DNA from: Syngnathus acus
Taxonomy: Eukaryota; Chordata; Actinopteri; Syngnathiformes; Syngnathidae
Reading direction: 5' to 3'
Length of the DNA: 64,000 nucleotides
Assembly: GCF_901709675.1 (NCBI RefSeq)
Contig: NC_051093.1
Location: forward strand, 6,593,053-6,657,052
In this document: positions 22,383 to 35,235 of the stretch, in pieces
Numbering within the stretch: the first letter of the stretch is position 1
How the letters are laid out: each line of letters starts with the position of its first letter
Position numbers and translations under genes: made by a program
Notes under the pieces: model-generated
Databases searched by the model: none
What the model saw: only the letters and a program-made list of their open reading frames with translations
Told to the model about the DNA's origin: nothing

Positions 22383-24689
22383 CCGCAAGAAGAAGCTATA
22401 CAGCCCTCTCCCATGCTGCAGGCATTGAGTGGGGGAATGTGCTTGCCACTGCAGTAAATGGGGGGAAAAGGAGGGAGGGGGGTGGCTGTAAAACTTGCTG
22501 AGGCAAACAAAAGAAAGGAGGGAGACAGTAGGAGTCTCTCATCCTTAATTAGACTTTCCACTCTTCCATCGTTTTTTTTTTTTTGGGTAGAACTAAAGCA
22601 TGAACAGTTTTTTTGTCTTCTCTATCTTCTCCAAACATTTGTTGTTTCCCTTCTGCGCTCATCACACACCTTTCTCACTCCGATAAAAGCCTCCACATAC
22701 ACTGCAGGAACAAAAAAGTGTTTTCTCAGGAGGTTGCAAGGAATCATTTCTTTTCTTCCAGATTCTTTTCGACATTGTTTTCTTGTATGGTGCCTGACAG
22801 CTGGTGTGTTATTGGTCAAATATTTGAAAAACAAAAATGTTATTCTCGCTTTTACACAGATAGTTGCATACAAACGGTACAAAACTAACTCTTGCCACCT
22901 TGACAAAACAAAAATATTTTCTGTCGCTTAATGAAATTCACCAGCACAATCTAAGATGGCCGTTCTCAAAGTTTGGTATGACAAAATCACAAAATAAATA
23001 AAAACTTTTAAAATATGAAAGTGAGGAGCTCCTTCCATTAGCTAAGCAAGTCAGCTATGATCACACCCCCAACGGCGCAGATGCCCATTTCTAAATGTGC
23101 CCATCTATGAAAATATCAAATGAAAAAAAAACTCCAGTTAGACTGCCTGCTTGTGCTAAAAATGTTTCCACTTATTAAAGCACCACTGTATACAATCAAT
23201 CACCAGAAGACTATTAATATCCGAGCTCATTGGACACCCAAATATTTGATCGTTTAAAATCCTCAGGCCATTTCACGTCATTGGGCTAATAACTGATTTT
23301 AGTCAGGGTCGGTCCCTTTAAACTTTTATGTGAGCGATATCTCCCTCGAAAGCAATTAAAAAGTTCGACGTCTTATTAAACGTTTCTGTTTTTCTCCAGT
23401 ATTTCTAATTAGAGTGTGTAATTTCTACTGGAGTTTTTTTTTTTTTTTTTATCCCACACAAACAAAGTGTTTTAAGCTCCCTCTCAGGATGCAAGAAATC
23501 CCTTCAGAAGAGGTTAGTCATCAAATACAAAATAAATAAATAAATAAATGTTGAAAATATGACCTTGCTGTTGGCGGCATCATGCCAGACAGAGCTACTT
23601 GACCAAATGCTGTGATCACTTCTGCACAAGGATAAAAAAAAAAAAAAAAGGTATGTTTGTGAGTCCGAGCCCGGAGCATTAATGGCATTGCTGAATAGTT
23701 CAAACAAGGTTACGAAAACACATACAAAACTATTTTCTCCACCTCAAAGTTAAAAATAGCAATTAAAAAAAAAAAAAAACGAGATATTTAAAAAAAATAT
23801 AAAATATATAAAATAAATCTAACAGCAAATTGGAACATTTTGATTGATTATTTCTTTTGGGAAAAAGCCACAATAATGAAGCAGACGGAGTCTTAATACG
23901 AGTGTTACGTAACCTTTTCAGATTTATTTTCTTCCAATGAACTAAGGGCAATACAAAGCCATAAAGAAAGTATAGCGAGCAGACAGGTAACATTGCAGCC
24001 ACAGACAGCGAGGAGACGATGTGAGTTAATAACATGTCAAGTGAAATATGCTTGCTAGTGCTGGAGGCCTTTGTCAAAATCACATTTCTCAATTGAGGTC
24101 CTTCCAGCAATTACTGATCATCCATTAGCAGTGTGAATCACTTTTAGTCGGAACATGAACATGTGATTCGATTTGCCCGGTTCCTCTCCATCTGATTGAT
24201 GCTCGACTATCACCTCAACATTATGCAGCAACCAATTCTGATATGACTAACTTCGTTTCAAATTCACAGATTCAAAACTGGCAAATATATGTGGAAGGAC
24301 ACGCGTTCATAAAGCTAAAAAAAAGCATTACTCATAAAGGCTAATGGTTGAAAAATATCGTCAGGTTTGAATTCCACTTGAGCTCGATTTGAAATCAGAA
24401 ATGTCATGATTGGACCTCAAGGCAGCTACGCAAGAAACGATGCGGCCGAATCCGACTGAAATGAACAATTGCGATGTAATTACAGTGGGTGACTCCCGGC
24501 CCGCTTGTCTATCACATAATGGAAAAACTGCAATCTCTGCTGTTCTTATCGGTTAACAATGTTTTGAGGCCCCACATTTACTGGACTGTATTATTTTTAT
24601 TGAAGGACAAATAACATAGCACGATTGTCAAGTGAGAAGCTGATTGCCCTGACCACTGGAGCTATATTATAATTAGCCATAGATGAAAA

Positions 24690-24860
24690 ATATGAGAATA
24701 AAAGAGATGGTGGAGATATTTTCGAGGCTAGTGGAAATTAATTAAACACACTGGTGCGTTTCAGCAACAGAGACTCTCCACGCTTTGCTTTATTTGCCAG
24801 CTTTTCCATATGCAGATTCTTTGGGATGATATGAAAGGAATTTACAATTAGGGACAGATT
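24690..24860. promoter_or_regulatory. Candidate regulatory element (AT-rich, homeodomain/POU-like sites)
   Basis: A stretch of complex sequence without simple repeats, holding GGAAATTAATTAAACAC and CCATATGCAGATTC and further AATTAG motifs. Clusters of TAATTA-type and ATGCAGAT-type sites are common in developmental enhancers. Conservation cannot be assessed here, so this is a weak call. Confidence 0.2.
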
Positions 24861-26399
24861 ATATATTGTATTTTTAAAAACACTTACAGGTAATGATCAA
24901 ACCTAGCAGAATTTTAATTATGTACTGTACAGTGCATTTCTTTTAAAAATAATAAATACATTTTAGTCTAAGAGCTTTTTGTTTTCAAACATTAATATAG
25001 GCAATTAAGGATCTTTTCACCCAAAAAATATTTGGCTTTATTTAAGATGCTGGCGCACGTATTTGTTTTTTAGGTAGTAAAATGCTTGAGTACCACACCA
25101 CTCAAAAAGAGACAAGAGTGTCGCAATTGTACCAGCCCAAATTTACCGCTTAACAAACATTTTAGTGCACCTTCTGCAATACACAAGTGGTCTGAGCAAA
25201 TATTGCTATACTCAATCTGATTAGAGGATTTTTTAATAAAATAAATGAGACATGGGTACAATTATCTTGTAAATTGCAAAAGAAAAAGAACACAATCACT
25301 AGAATAGTGTCGGAACACTTAAAGTTTTCTTATCCTATTCTCACAATGAGTCCCATTCTGCTCTTTAATTTGCCACAGGGGGGTCAGTAAAGTCTATCTA
25401 GGGTATATATCCATTTTATAGTGTTTGGAGGAGGAGTAGAACTGCAATGGACCATAGGACGAGGTATTTCCATTTTTTTGTTATCTTAGTCTGCAACTTG
25501 AGAAGTGCAAAATATTAGAAACAGCTTAGACACATATGGTTAAAATAATACCTCTCTGTTTGCCAATTAAAATTGAGACTGAGTAACTTTATTATTAATT
25601 AAAAATAATTTACGATACAATTGACCAAACTAAGTTACTCTGATTCAAGGATGAAATGTGTCAATAACCTCAAGAAACTTTTTGGATGACTGTTGACTTA
25701 TTCCAAGGATTGAATAAAATTTTGATGATTAAACTATCAATATTTAGTGATTGTTAACAGGCTCAACTTCAAGGTTGATGAAAGTTTAATCCCCCAATCA
25801 AAGCCTTGGGCTCCATTTTCTACTCCAACACACGCTTCTCTTGCATTGAATTTAATAGCCACTTGTGTTCACACCCACAACGGCGCAAGCGCCCTTTTTG
25901 ACTTTTTCCTTGCCCTCCTGGGAGTTTAAGATCAGGGTATGTTTGAGAAGATTTGTCATTTTTCACACGTCCTGAGTGTTGTTAGTCACCTAAATGTTGA
26001 ACAGAGGCTGTGATGTACCGAAGTCAAATTCCTTGTTTGGCACGCTCAAACATGGCGAATAAAAATTCTCAAATCTTGAATCTAACTACAGTCGTCTACA
26101 AAACATTTGCACTTGATGTCCTTGCGGTGCCTCGCTACAATTTATGCGAAAAAAGAATGTGCAAATGAATAGAAACCTAGAAAAATTCCTTAGAACAGAC
26201 GAAACAAGAAACCTCTGGCGTACAGTTTAAAAAACACACGGTGGGGACGTCTTTCCACCTCCAGCTGAATTTTGGATGAAACTTGCATTTACCCTTGAGG
26301 CTGCCTCCACCCCCTGTTAATATTCTCGCCGCCATTAAGATGTGATTACATTCCCCAAATCCCCCCCTCTTCCCTTCTCGACATCCCAGTGTTCCCGTC

Positions 26400-26620
26400 C
26401 TCCTTATTTAAATAAGTGTTTCAGGTAATAACTCTGGGTTCTGCATAGACTGGCTCTTTTTGTCATCAGAGAGTAATTACCGGCGCTCAGATGAGCGTCT
26501 ATTTTGTGCGTTGTTCACATTGTGTGTATGTGAGGCTTTATTGCTCCCAGCTCTAATTACATGCTCTTGCTCCACCGGTGGCCTTGTTGGGGATACTTTC
26601 CATCCTGATTAGCTTGGACG
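26400..26620. promoter_or_regulatory. Candidate regulatory element with repeated TAATTAC sites
   Basis: Complex sequence including AGAGTAATTACCGGCGCTCA and CAGCTCTAATTACATGC plus the inverted pair GCGCTCAGATGAGCGTC. No repeat signature is seen. The appearance suggests a conserved non-coding element, but this is inference only. Confidence 0.2.
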
Positions 26621-27113
26621 TTGGTCAGCTATAGCTCAACCTCGGGCTGACATGGACTCCCACGCTTATTTACAGTCCCAGAACAAAGTATCTGACAGCT
26701 GCTCCAGTCCCAAGCAGCGGCAGTAATAATCAGGGTCAGAGGAAAAGGTGGTTATAATTGACCCAACCTGGCGTCCAATGAAATTATTCACTGTCTTCTC
26801 CTTGGTCCCCCTGCCCCATCCCGCACTCATTTCCTGCCTCGGAAACGCCAATCCAGCACTTTGAGACTGTTAGCTAAAGTTTGCCACAAGCTCTGTCCGC
26901 ACCTACACGGTTTGACATCACCCCAGGGAGCGCAGCGAGAGTAAACTGAAAATTGCACTTGTGCACTTCTTTCATGCCCCGACATAAAAGTTGCATATCG
27001 CACTGGAATTGACACAGTCGGCTGTAAGAGTCATTTTAAAGATGCTTAAAAATACAAGTGAGATTAAATTAATCTGATTAAATTAAAAGTAATGCACAGT
27101 CCATCATAACATT

Positions 27114-27250
27114 TCTATCTTGTCTATATGTCTGTTTGTCTATGTTTATCTATGTCTATGTCGCGTTCTCTATCTACATCTAGTATATCTATCTCTAAGT
27201 CCATGTCTATATCTATATTTAGTATATCTGGAATCTTTATCTCTCTATCT
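27114..27250. repeat. Degenerate TCTA/TCTG microsatellite
   Basis: Short TCTA, TCTG and TGTC units repeat imperfectly (CTATGTCTATGTC, TATCTATCTC). It ends directly against the TA-flanked MITE that starts at 27252. Confidence 0.8.
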
Positions 27251-27251
27251 A

Positions 27252-27467
27252 CCGTATTTTTCGGACTATAAATCGCTACTTTTTGCACAAACTGTGAACC
27301 CCAGTGCGCCTTAATGGATTTGGAAATTATAGAAAAAAATTAAACATTAGACCAACTGCGGCTTATAGTCCAGTGCGGCTTATATATGAACAAAACAGGA
27401 TTTCCCCCGAATTTTAGCTCGGTGCGGCTTACATTGGAGTGCAGTTTATAGTCCAGAAATTACACTA
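27252..27467. mobile_element. TA-type MITE, GCGGCTTATA subfamily
   Basis: The left end CCGTATTTTTCGGACTATAA lies after TA. The interior repeats GTGCGGCTTATA and GCGGCTTACA, and the right end TTTATAGTCCAGAAATTAC is a diverged inverse. The subfamily resembles the compact copy at 45595-45691. Confidence 0.75.
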
Positions 27468-28599
27468 ACTATATCTAGCTGCACCATCCAACCTTGAGTT
27501 TTTGGGGCTTTTGCGCAAGGGATTTGTCGTGCTCATCCGGCATTAGTTGAGATACTTGTGCATTTTCTAAAAAGGATTAAGAGTGGGCACGTTCCATAGA
27601 GACTGCCCCGTGCTCCTAAGTGCTGTATAGCCAAAATCAACTCATTTCACTTCTCCTCACGGACCTCTTGCAACTCGGTAGCTTTTTTTTTTTTTTTCAA
27701 CAATCTTTATTATCTGTGATTAAACCCCAAGCTTTTGAGAGTTTGCTATCTTACCAAAGTTTGTTGGAACTTTCCTGCTTCACTGTCATTAGCACATCCC
27801 CTTCACATTTTTCTTTGTTTGCTGATGTTGCACCTTTGTTTACCACCTAATTATCAGTGACTATAATTTTTTGTGATATCAGTGATTGACTTACAATTCA
27901 TGACATGCACACACACGTACAACGCACAGAGACTCACACAAATAGCAATGTTGTTAATCGTCATTGTTTTTATGACTTATTCGAGCATTAATTCAACGAT
28001 GAATAAAAACAACGGGGACTCTGCACAGGGAGATGATCCTTTAATGTCACATGGATATTTATCTTCCTTAGATGAAATAAAAATGAAATATAGCTTAATG
28101 AAGGAGGGTAGTGGGAAAACTTCCTTACACTTTTTACAACCAATAATAATGAAACTTTTAGGCTCATAGCGGGAAAACAAATAAACAAATGACGCACTGA
28201 TTCCTAATTAAGAAAGTAATTGTCATCCAGAATGAAATAAAATTATTATTAGAATGTAATGAGAGAAAATATAACTAAAGTGTATTATGATTGATTCCAT
28301 TTGCATGTCAAATCTTTTCTGGTGTAACACAACACCATTTTACTCCCCGTTGCGCACATCTCTCTCGTGTGTGTGTGTCTCCGCCACACAGCCTGACAGC
28401 GAGTTGACACCAGATGGGTCGAGACAGACTGAGGTGTGAAGAAAAGAAAGTCGGATGTGATGAAAGCTGATTGAGCTTATTCCCAGAACGCTTACTGGAG
28501 ACCTGCCAACGTTTGCACGTTTTACCAAATGCTGCAAAAACGATACATTCATTTTGATACCAATGTGATATATCTTATTTCTGAAAAATGATACCCTAG

Positions 28600-28690
28600 A
28601 GGATAATATGTGTGCCTCACAGCTGAGAGGTTCTGGGTTTAAATCTCAGCTCAGGATCTCCTGTGTGAATTTCTATTTTATTTCCTGCTG
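28600..28690 (+). repeat. Degenerate SINE-like relic
   Basis: TGTGTGCCTCACAGCTGAGA followed by GGTTCTGGGTTTAAATCTCA resembles the tRNA-derived segment of a common fish repeat (A-box-like start, B-box-like GGTTTAAATCT). It is short, lacks a clear tail and is diverged. Confidence 0.45.
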
Positions 28691-30524
28691 AATTCCATTG
28701 TGATTCTTGTTGACATCTTGTATACAGCAACTTTGCAACCTTGGGACAAAAAAATAAAAAGCCTTACAAATGCTTCGGATTTCAACGCTGTTGGCCTATT
28801 TTACTCCTGGGGAAAAAAAACAATCCCCATCTTGCATTGTATTGCACACTTCTTGATAAAAGGAACTATTGAGTATGTGCTGACCAGTTTTTTTTATTGC
28901 AGATCCACCAGGTTATGCATCTCTTCACTTATCCCTCATTGTTGTCTGCAGGGAAACCTATTTCACTTATTCACATTAGCAGAGCTGTTGTAATGATGTT
29001 TTATTGTTTATATATAAAAATATCTATTGTACACTAGACTACACACACAGGGTAAAAAACGTTTGCATCAGTGAGCAGGGAGGACATGATGCGTGTGAAA
29101 CATGTTTGTTCTGGAATGCACGAATACATTTGGGACTTTGTGTTAATTTGTGAAATGTATGTGTTTTTCCAGCGGGTATACTTGTTATGTCATGCTGACA
29201 CTTTTTTTTTTTGTTCTCTGATGTCCAGACCTTTATGTCACCTCGTTTTGTTTTTTTTGTGTGCATGCATTTGTGTTTACTGAGTAGATGCTGCTGAGTA
29301 CCACTAATGGCGTCTTAAGGGCAATCCAGAAACAACTAGGCCATGTGTCTAAATTATTAGTATTCTTTCAAGTCTGTCAATATTTAATGTCAGAATTCAG
29401 AGGTTTTCTTATCCCAATGAATTCTCTCCATAAATTGTACTTTGCTTGACTCTCTGAAGATGATTTTTGGTTTGTTGGAAACAAAATGGAGACATAAGCA
29501 TAAAAAAACATTTTTTTAAATTCTTTTCAGTTCAGTTCTTCTTTTTCTGCATAGCTAATAGAAGCACTCCATCTCTCCTGTCCTCCATTATTATTTCAGG
29601 AGTTGGAGGTATACAAACAAATGAGAAAAGCATGTATTTGCTTTAGTTGTCTCTTGTCTGGTAATGTCAGTTACGTACACACATAAGCTTTTACTTCACT
29701 CGCATTTGAAAACCTCCCTGCAGAGTTTGTGCTGAATAAGTGGACTATAAATGCAAAATAATATCCAAAAAGATGTGAGGAGGAGGAGGAGGAGTGGCAA
29801 CCATGCGTGAGTAACTGCCACTCTTCCATTTCACTTCCCAAATTTGACTCATTTGGATATTTCCCTCGTCTTAAGTGTGTTTGTAGTAGACTGCTGTAAG
29901 AGGTAATGTGTATTTTATCAATTATGCTTCGTGCACATTAAAAGGTTACAAGTGCAATTTCCAATAGATAAAAAAAAAAACAATATGGAGAAGACTGACA
30001 CGTCACATTTGTTTTGATGTTTTGAGTAAGCCTGATTACTCCAGTCATCAAAACATGGAACAATTAGAAAATAATCAATGCTTATGTCCATCCAAAACAC
30101 ATTTCCCTGACCTTCTCCAATAAAATTCTGCTGCTCAGACAGCCCTAATGGCGACACTTTCAATCGCATTAAATCATTAAAGGGCTCATGAATTAGAAAA
30201 AAAAAAAAAGAGAGTGACTTTGGCAGATGTTTACCCCGGTGAACCGGTAAAACTAAGTCAATGTCAAAGCCAACAGCAGTGTCTCGTCTCTTCTTTGCTG
30301 GAGGCGATGATCTATTCGTCTTTGTCTCTCTGATAATGTGCTTAGGTTTCAAGTTCTGTCGAGATCTAAAGTGTTCTTTCAGCGTGATGTTGAACCTTTA
30401 CCTAATCTGATGATGTTATTTAGTACAGGACAGGTTAGCGATACTGTTTTATAGTCAAGCTTCATGAAGCTTCAAACGTAATGGTTAAAAGATTAAAGGG
30501 GTGGGCCGAAATAGCGGATTTTGA

Positions 30525-30538
30525 ACAGTAGAGGGCAC
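30525..30538 (+). promoter_or_regulatory. Good CTCF-like motif
   Basis: ACAGTAGAGGGCAC matches the CTCF core CCASYAGRKGGCRS at all but the first position and continues TTGG. It points right, opposite to the motif at 11092-11106. Confidence 0.5.
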
Positions 30539-31841
30539 TTGGTGTCACTGGTTGTGTGACGAGGGGGGAGCGAGAGACATTTTGGCTGAGGAGTCGGCAA
30601 AGGGAGAGAAGGGTGATGTTTGTTTAATTGCTAAGTAACCCTAACCCTTGAATTGCATGTTAATAAAATATAGCAGGAAAGAGCTACAATTAATAAAATA
30701 AAAATAAATATTTGACTTTTTTTTGCTGTGGTTAGTGGCTTCCATAAATCATAGTCTTTCGCTATCTCTTGCGGTGTTCCTCAAGGGTCAATGTTAGGGC
30801 CATTGTTTTTTTGTAATCCTTTCAGAAACTTCATCAGCAAATTAGAGGGGATTTTAAACCACTTGTGTTCAAATACCTCCCGATTGGTTTTTCTTCTAAC
30901 CCCGATAGTACTGATGAGGCAATGACCGCAATTAAGGGGCTGCGGCCAAAACTCAAGCATTAATTGTTGTCACCGACAGCTTAGCTCCTCAAGTTACCAG
31001 ACACTTTCAAAAATGGAGACAACAAAAAAAAAAATCATTAGATGGTCTCCATTTTATTCAGAATACCACCGCTAGGTATTTGTCTCAATCTCACATTTAC
31101 CGATCTGTGTTCATTTTAGGATTCGGTGTAAAACTTTAACAGACACAGAATCTTATGCATTGTGCTCCATACTCAGTGAATATGGCATCATTTTAATATC
31201 TCATTCCTTTATTATATTTTATTGGACTTTTTTTTCTATTTTCTACTACTACTTTCGAGTGACTCGTATCCGACATCACTGTGCTCGTATTTACGGGACA
31301 GTTACTAACCTCTGCATCACTCCACTGGCCGACGGCCACCATTTTCCCCATTTAATAGTCTCTGCGCAGTTGCACAGCAGACCTTTGCTGCAGTTTTCAT
31401 TCATCATTTCATCTTCCAACACTGCATATTAAAACTGTGCAAACATTGGAGGGTAAATCTAAATTTGTCACTTGAACAATGGAGTGTAAATTATTGACGC
31501 CGGGCTCAAAAGGGTGGAAACAAAGCACAAATCAAGCATGGTTATAAAAAAACAAAACTGTGCAGCGCTTATGCAAGACCAGTAGAAAACATCTGGAAGA
31601 TTTAAAGGAAATAAGTAAAAAGTCTTAACCTAATTTGGATTTAAATGTGGAAGGTTTGGAAAAATCTCTCGTTAACAAAACGACTCTCTTCTTACACAAC
31701 ATCCTCTTTTTTCTCCCACTGTCTCTCCCTGTGTTGATCATGATTTCACGCTCAGCGATTGGAAAATAACCCAATCATTGCTGTATGAAATGAAGACAAT
31801 TGCCATTCCATCTGCCTCCTTCTTGTTACCATAGACGGCCC

Positions 31842-32092
31842 AAAATTAATGATACAAATCAAACATATTTATTCATTTGTTACATTTAAATTTAAAATAT
31901 ATTTCACAGGCTAAACATAGCCATATTTAATAAGAGGCTATATTTTAGGTATCGAAGAAAATTATCATAAATTAAAATCGGGCAAAAATTAATGATACAA
32001 ATCAAACATATTTATTCACTTGTTACATTTAAATTTAAAATATATTTCACAGGCTAAACATAGCCATATTTAACAAGAGGCTATATTTTACC
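31842..32092. repeat. Direct duplication, about 107-bp units, 143-bp period
   Basis: AAAATTAATGATACAAATCA through GAGGCTATATTTTA occurs at 31842-31947 and again at 31985-32090 with only about two base differences, separated by about 37 bp of unique sequence. The near identity implies a recent event. Confidence 0.9.
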
Positions 32093-35000
32093 AATCAAAG
32101 AAACAGGTTAGTTGACCCGTGTAGCCAAATGTTGAAAGATTAGCTTTTATATTTTCAATTTTAAAAATGTAACGTTACACGGGAAATGATAATACTCAAA
32201 CAAAAATAAGCCCAATGTGCAAGAAATGGGTACTCGACACTGTTTTGTGCTCACTCATCTTCACCCCCACCATAAACCAGGGGGTCACTTTTCCAGTTGG
32301 TTTGTCCGAGTCACTTTTCCATCAGGTGGCTGATGTATGAGCCACCTGCATGTGCATGTGTGAGTGGAAGATGGACAGGTTCATTTGTCACTTTTATTCC
32401 TCTCTTGTCCTTTTGTGCCATACTGTTGTGACCCAAGACGACACTGACAGACAGAAGAATGATATTTAAGACATTCTGTCTCTCAAACATGAACAAGCAC
32501 ACACAGCTACAGGAACAATGAAAAATTGTTAATAGCCTCTGTATGCGTGAAATTTACAAGACATTATATTTACTTAGTTGTATAAAATAATACTAAAAAA
32601 AAAAACTACATGCATAATTGGGTGACATAATACAGTGTATATAAATATGCAATTTACCATGCCGTAATGTGTTGAAATAACCACGAGCGCTTCTTTTCAT
32701 ATAAATCATCACGGGCGAGCTGCGTTGGCACACCCAATTTAGACTACACCAATATGTGTCCAGTGCAGATTTAATATGAAAGTTATCAGGAGTTATTATC
32801 TGGCTATGGAAGAGCAGGAGTTGCAGCAGGAGCTCTATAAAGAAAGTAATCCAGTGTCCATAATGTTATCTCCCTGCCGCTGAGGAGCTGCAGGTAGTGG
32901 GAGGTGAATGTGTGCTTGTTAAAAAAATAAAAATAAATAGCAGGTGTCATTTTTCTTGTGTGAGAACGAGCACATAATTAAATGTCAGAACTCTTGATAA
33001 GTAAAGTTTTCATAAAAAAAGTATATAAAAATCTAGATTCACTAAATTTACCTTCTGTTGACTTGATATCTCAGGAAATAATATTTTAAACGCACTTATC
33101 TACAACTATGACATTAATTCAGGTTACAGAACAAGAAAAATAAACTGGACCCAACAAATATTGTTCCAGGAGTGAAGTCATCTGACATTTAAGAATTAGC
33201 CAGTATGTATTTGTATATATGTGTGCAGTGTGTGTATGTGGAGGGTCGGAAGAGCCCAGGAGGCATGCAGCTCAGACAGTCATTATTTAGTGCCACACAA
33301 ACACAACCTTAGCGGGAAGGGACACACACACACACACAAATTCAAACACGCGTAGGCAGACATACTATAAGTTGTGTGCAGGCTTAAACGTGTTACATAG
33401 GTAAGATCCACAAATTCAAACATGAACTATAGTTAATTTTTTTTCTATAGTTAATTTTTTAAAATTTTTATTTTATTTTATTTATTTTATTTTAATTACA
33501 GATTTTTTTAATTTATTTTATTTTAATTACAGATTTTGAATGGACTGAAGTGCAACAATCACCTCCAAAATACCGAGACGGTCTTCACGCGCAAGTAGAA
33601 AAAAATATTATTATATAAAGCAAATATTTTTTGGGGATTACCTCAAAATAGACCAAAATGTCTACCTCCTCTAAAAGTCAAAGGTCATTGATGTGTTGAG
33701 AGTTGAATTTTGAATATATTCAGCACTCATATCCCAAGCAATGATATGAACCCTTCATGACCCGACCCTGGGAAAAGAGACATGGTAAACACACAAGCAA
33801 AACAGACTTTGCTGAGGGCAGAGGTTGACGTAAAGCACCCTCGTGATCATAAGCCGTCGGCGTAGACGAGAGAAGTGGCGATCCCCATCGAGTCAGCATA
33901 GCTAAAATTACAACCATGTCACATTCGTTCAGTGCTGATGCATTTGCACACTTGTATGCAAGTGCAAGCAAAAGTCTCCAGTTTGGCTTTGCCCAAAGCC
34001 ATTGGGAGAAAAGTAAACAAACATTAATACACACATTCACTTCAGACTGGACACACAAGCTTGCCTAATGGTGCTATCCGGTCATTAGTAGATTTATGAT
34101 TTGGACCAGGGAGTTAAAAAAAATTCACAACAAAAGCCCTACGGCTTTAAAACAATTGCACCGTCTGTACAAAAGTGGTTTTTACCAAGTGAAGAAAGGA
34201 GTTATATTTTATTAATACGGAGTGATGTAAACATTGATTCCCACTTTCACCGCCGGATTGTCCGACTGTGTCTTTTTTTTTTTTTTAAAGACAGCATCTG
34301 CCAAAAAGATGCTACAACTTTCCACTTTGCTGCTTCCACAACTTTATTTCTAACATCTGTCTGATGTTCTCTTCCACTTTGTCCTCTGTCTCGACTTCCA
34401 CTTCTGTGTTACCATTTGACAATTACACACGCACCAGAGAACCAATTTCGGGGGATAATGTGAAACCATCGGAGCTGAATTTTCTGACGACGTACTGTAT
34501 TGCAAAAAAGCCAGCACATAATCCGCCCCAAAACACATTTTGGAGTACAAACACATTATGTTTGATTGAAACCCCAGATAGGAGAACATAAATGATCCGA
34601 ATGAGAATTGAACACATTGGAGGTGCATCTGGAAAGCTTTAATCACTGTCACACCAAACTGCAGGATTAAAATATGTGTTTTGCTTCAAAGAGCCATCGT
34701 CAACAATAAATGATAAAATATGTAATCAGCAGTAAAATGATGCATTTGAGTAACATTAAAGTTAAATCTGTTTTCAAATGTGTGTCGTCTTTTGGCAAAA
34801 GCCAATAACGATGCAGATGAAGAGGGCCTTCAATTAGAATGAAGCACGGAATTGACATTTCCTTCTTTACGGCTTCACAAATGGCCAGCCTGCCGCTCAC
34901 CCTCGTTTCCTTTATGAAGTCTTATATAATCAATTGCGATGGAAAATTACCTGCAAATCCTTTTTCAGCCAGAAGGCCCAAGAAGATGCTCAACACAAGA

Positions 35001-35218
35001 CAATGCATTTCCTTTTCTCTTGCGTTTGACCTACACGTTGTCCGTCCTCAGCCTGCTCGTATAAAATAAAGAGCGCTGACAGTAATGAGTTTAAGAACGC
35101 TCCCTCTTCCAGCGAGGTTATACGATTGGTTCGCTTATATGGCTGAAAAGAAAGGTAAGGTTATTTGAGTTGAGTTGCAGGCAGTGCCGGAGCTAGAGTG
35201 GGGGCGGCAGGGGCACTG

Positions 35219-35235
35219 CCCCCCCCCCCCCCCCC
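35219..35235. repeat. C17 homopolymer in a GC-rich repeat end
   Basis: Seventeen C residues follow GTGGGGGCGGCAGGGGCACTG. The sequence upstream (CAGTGCCGGAGCTAG) resembles the terminus of a fish DNA repeat, and a related GCCGTAGCTAGG plus G tract occurs near 2371-2407. I could not define full boundaries. Confidence 0.5.

Larger units (their letters stand above)
18480..27113. other. Gene-free DNA with microsatellites and possible conserved elements
   Basis: No coding exon recognised. It contains a MITE end fragment at 19480-19519, many A/T homopolymers (19269-19287, 20558-20578, 22267-22280, 23438-23450, 23634-23649, 23764-23779), a GT microsatellite at 22345-22381, and complex-sequence stretches at about 24690-24860 and 26400-26620 carrying TAATTA and POU-like sites. 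Confidence 0.55.
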
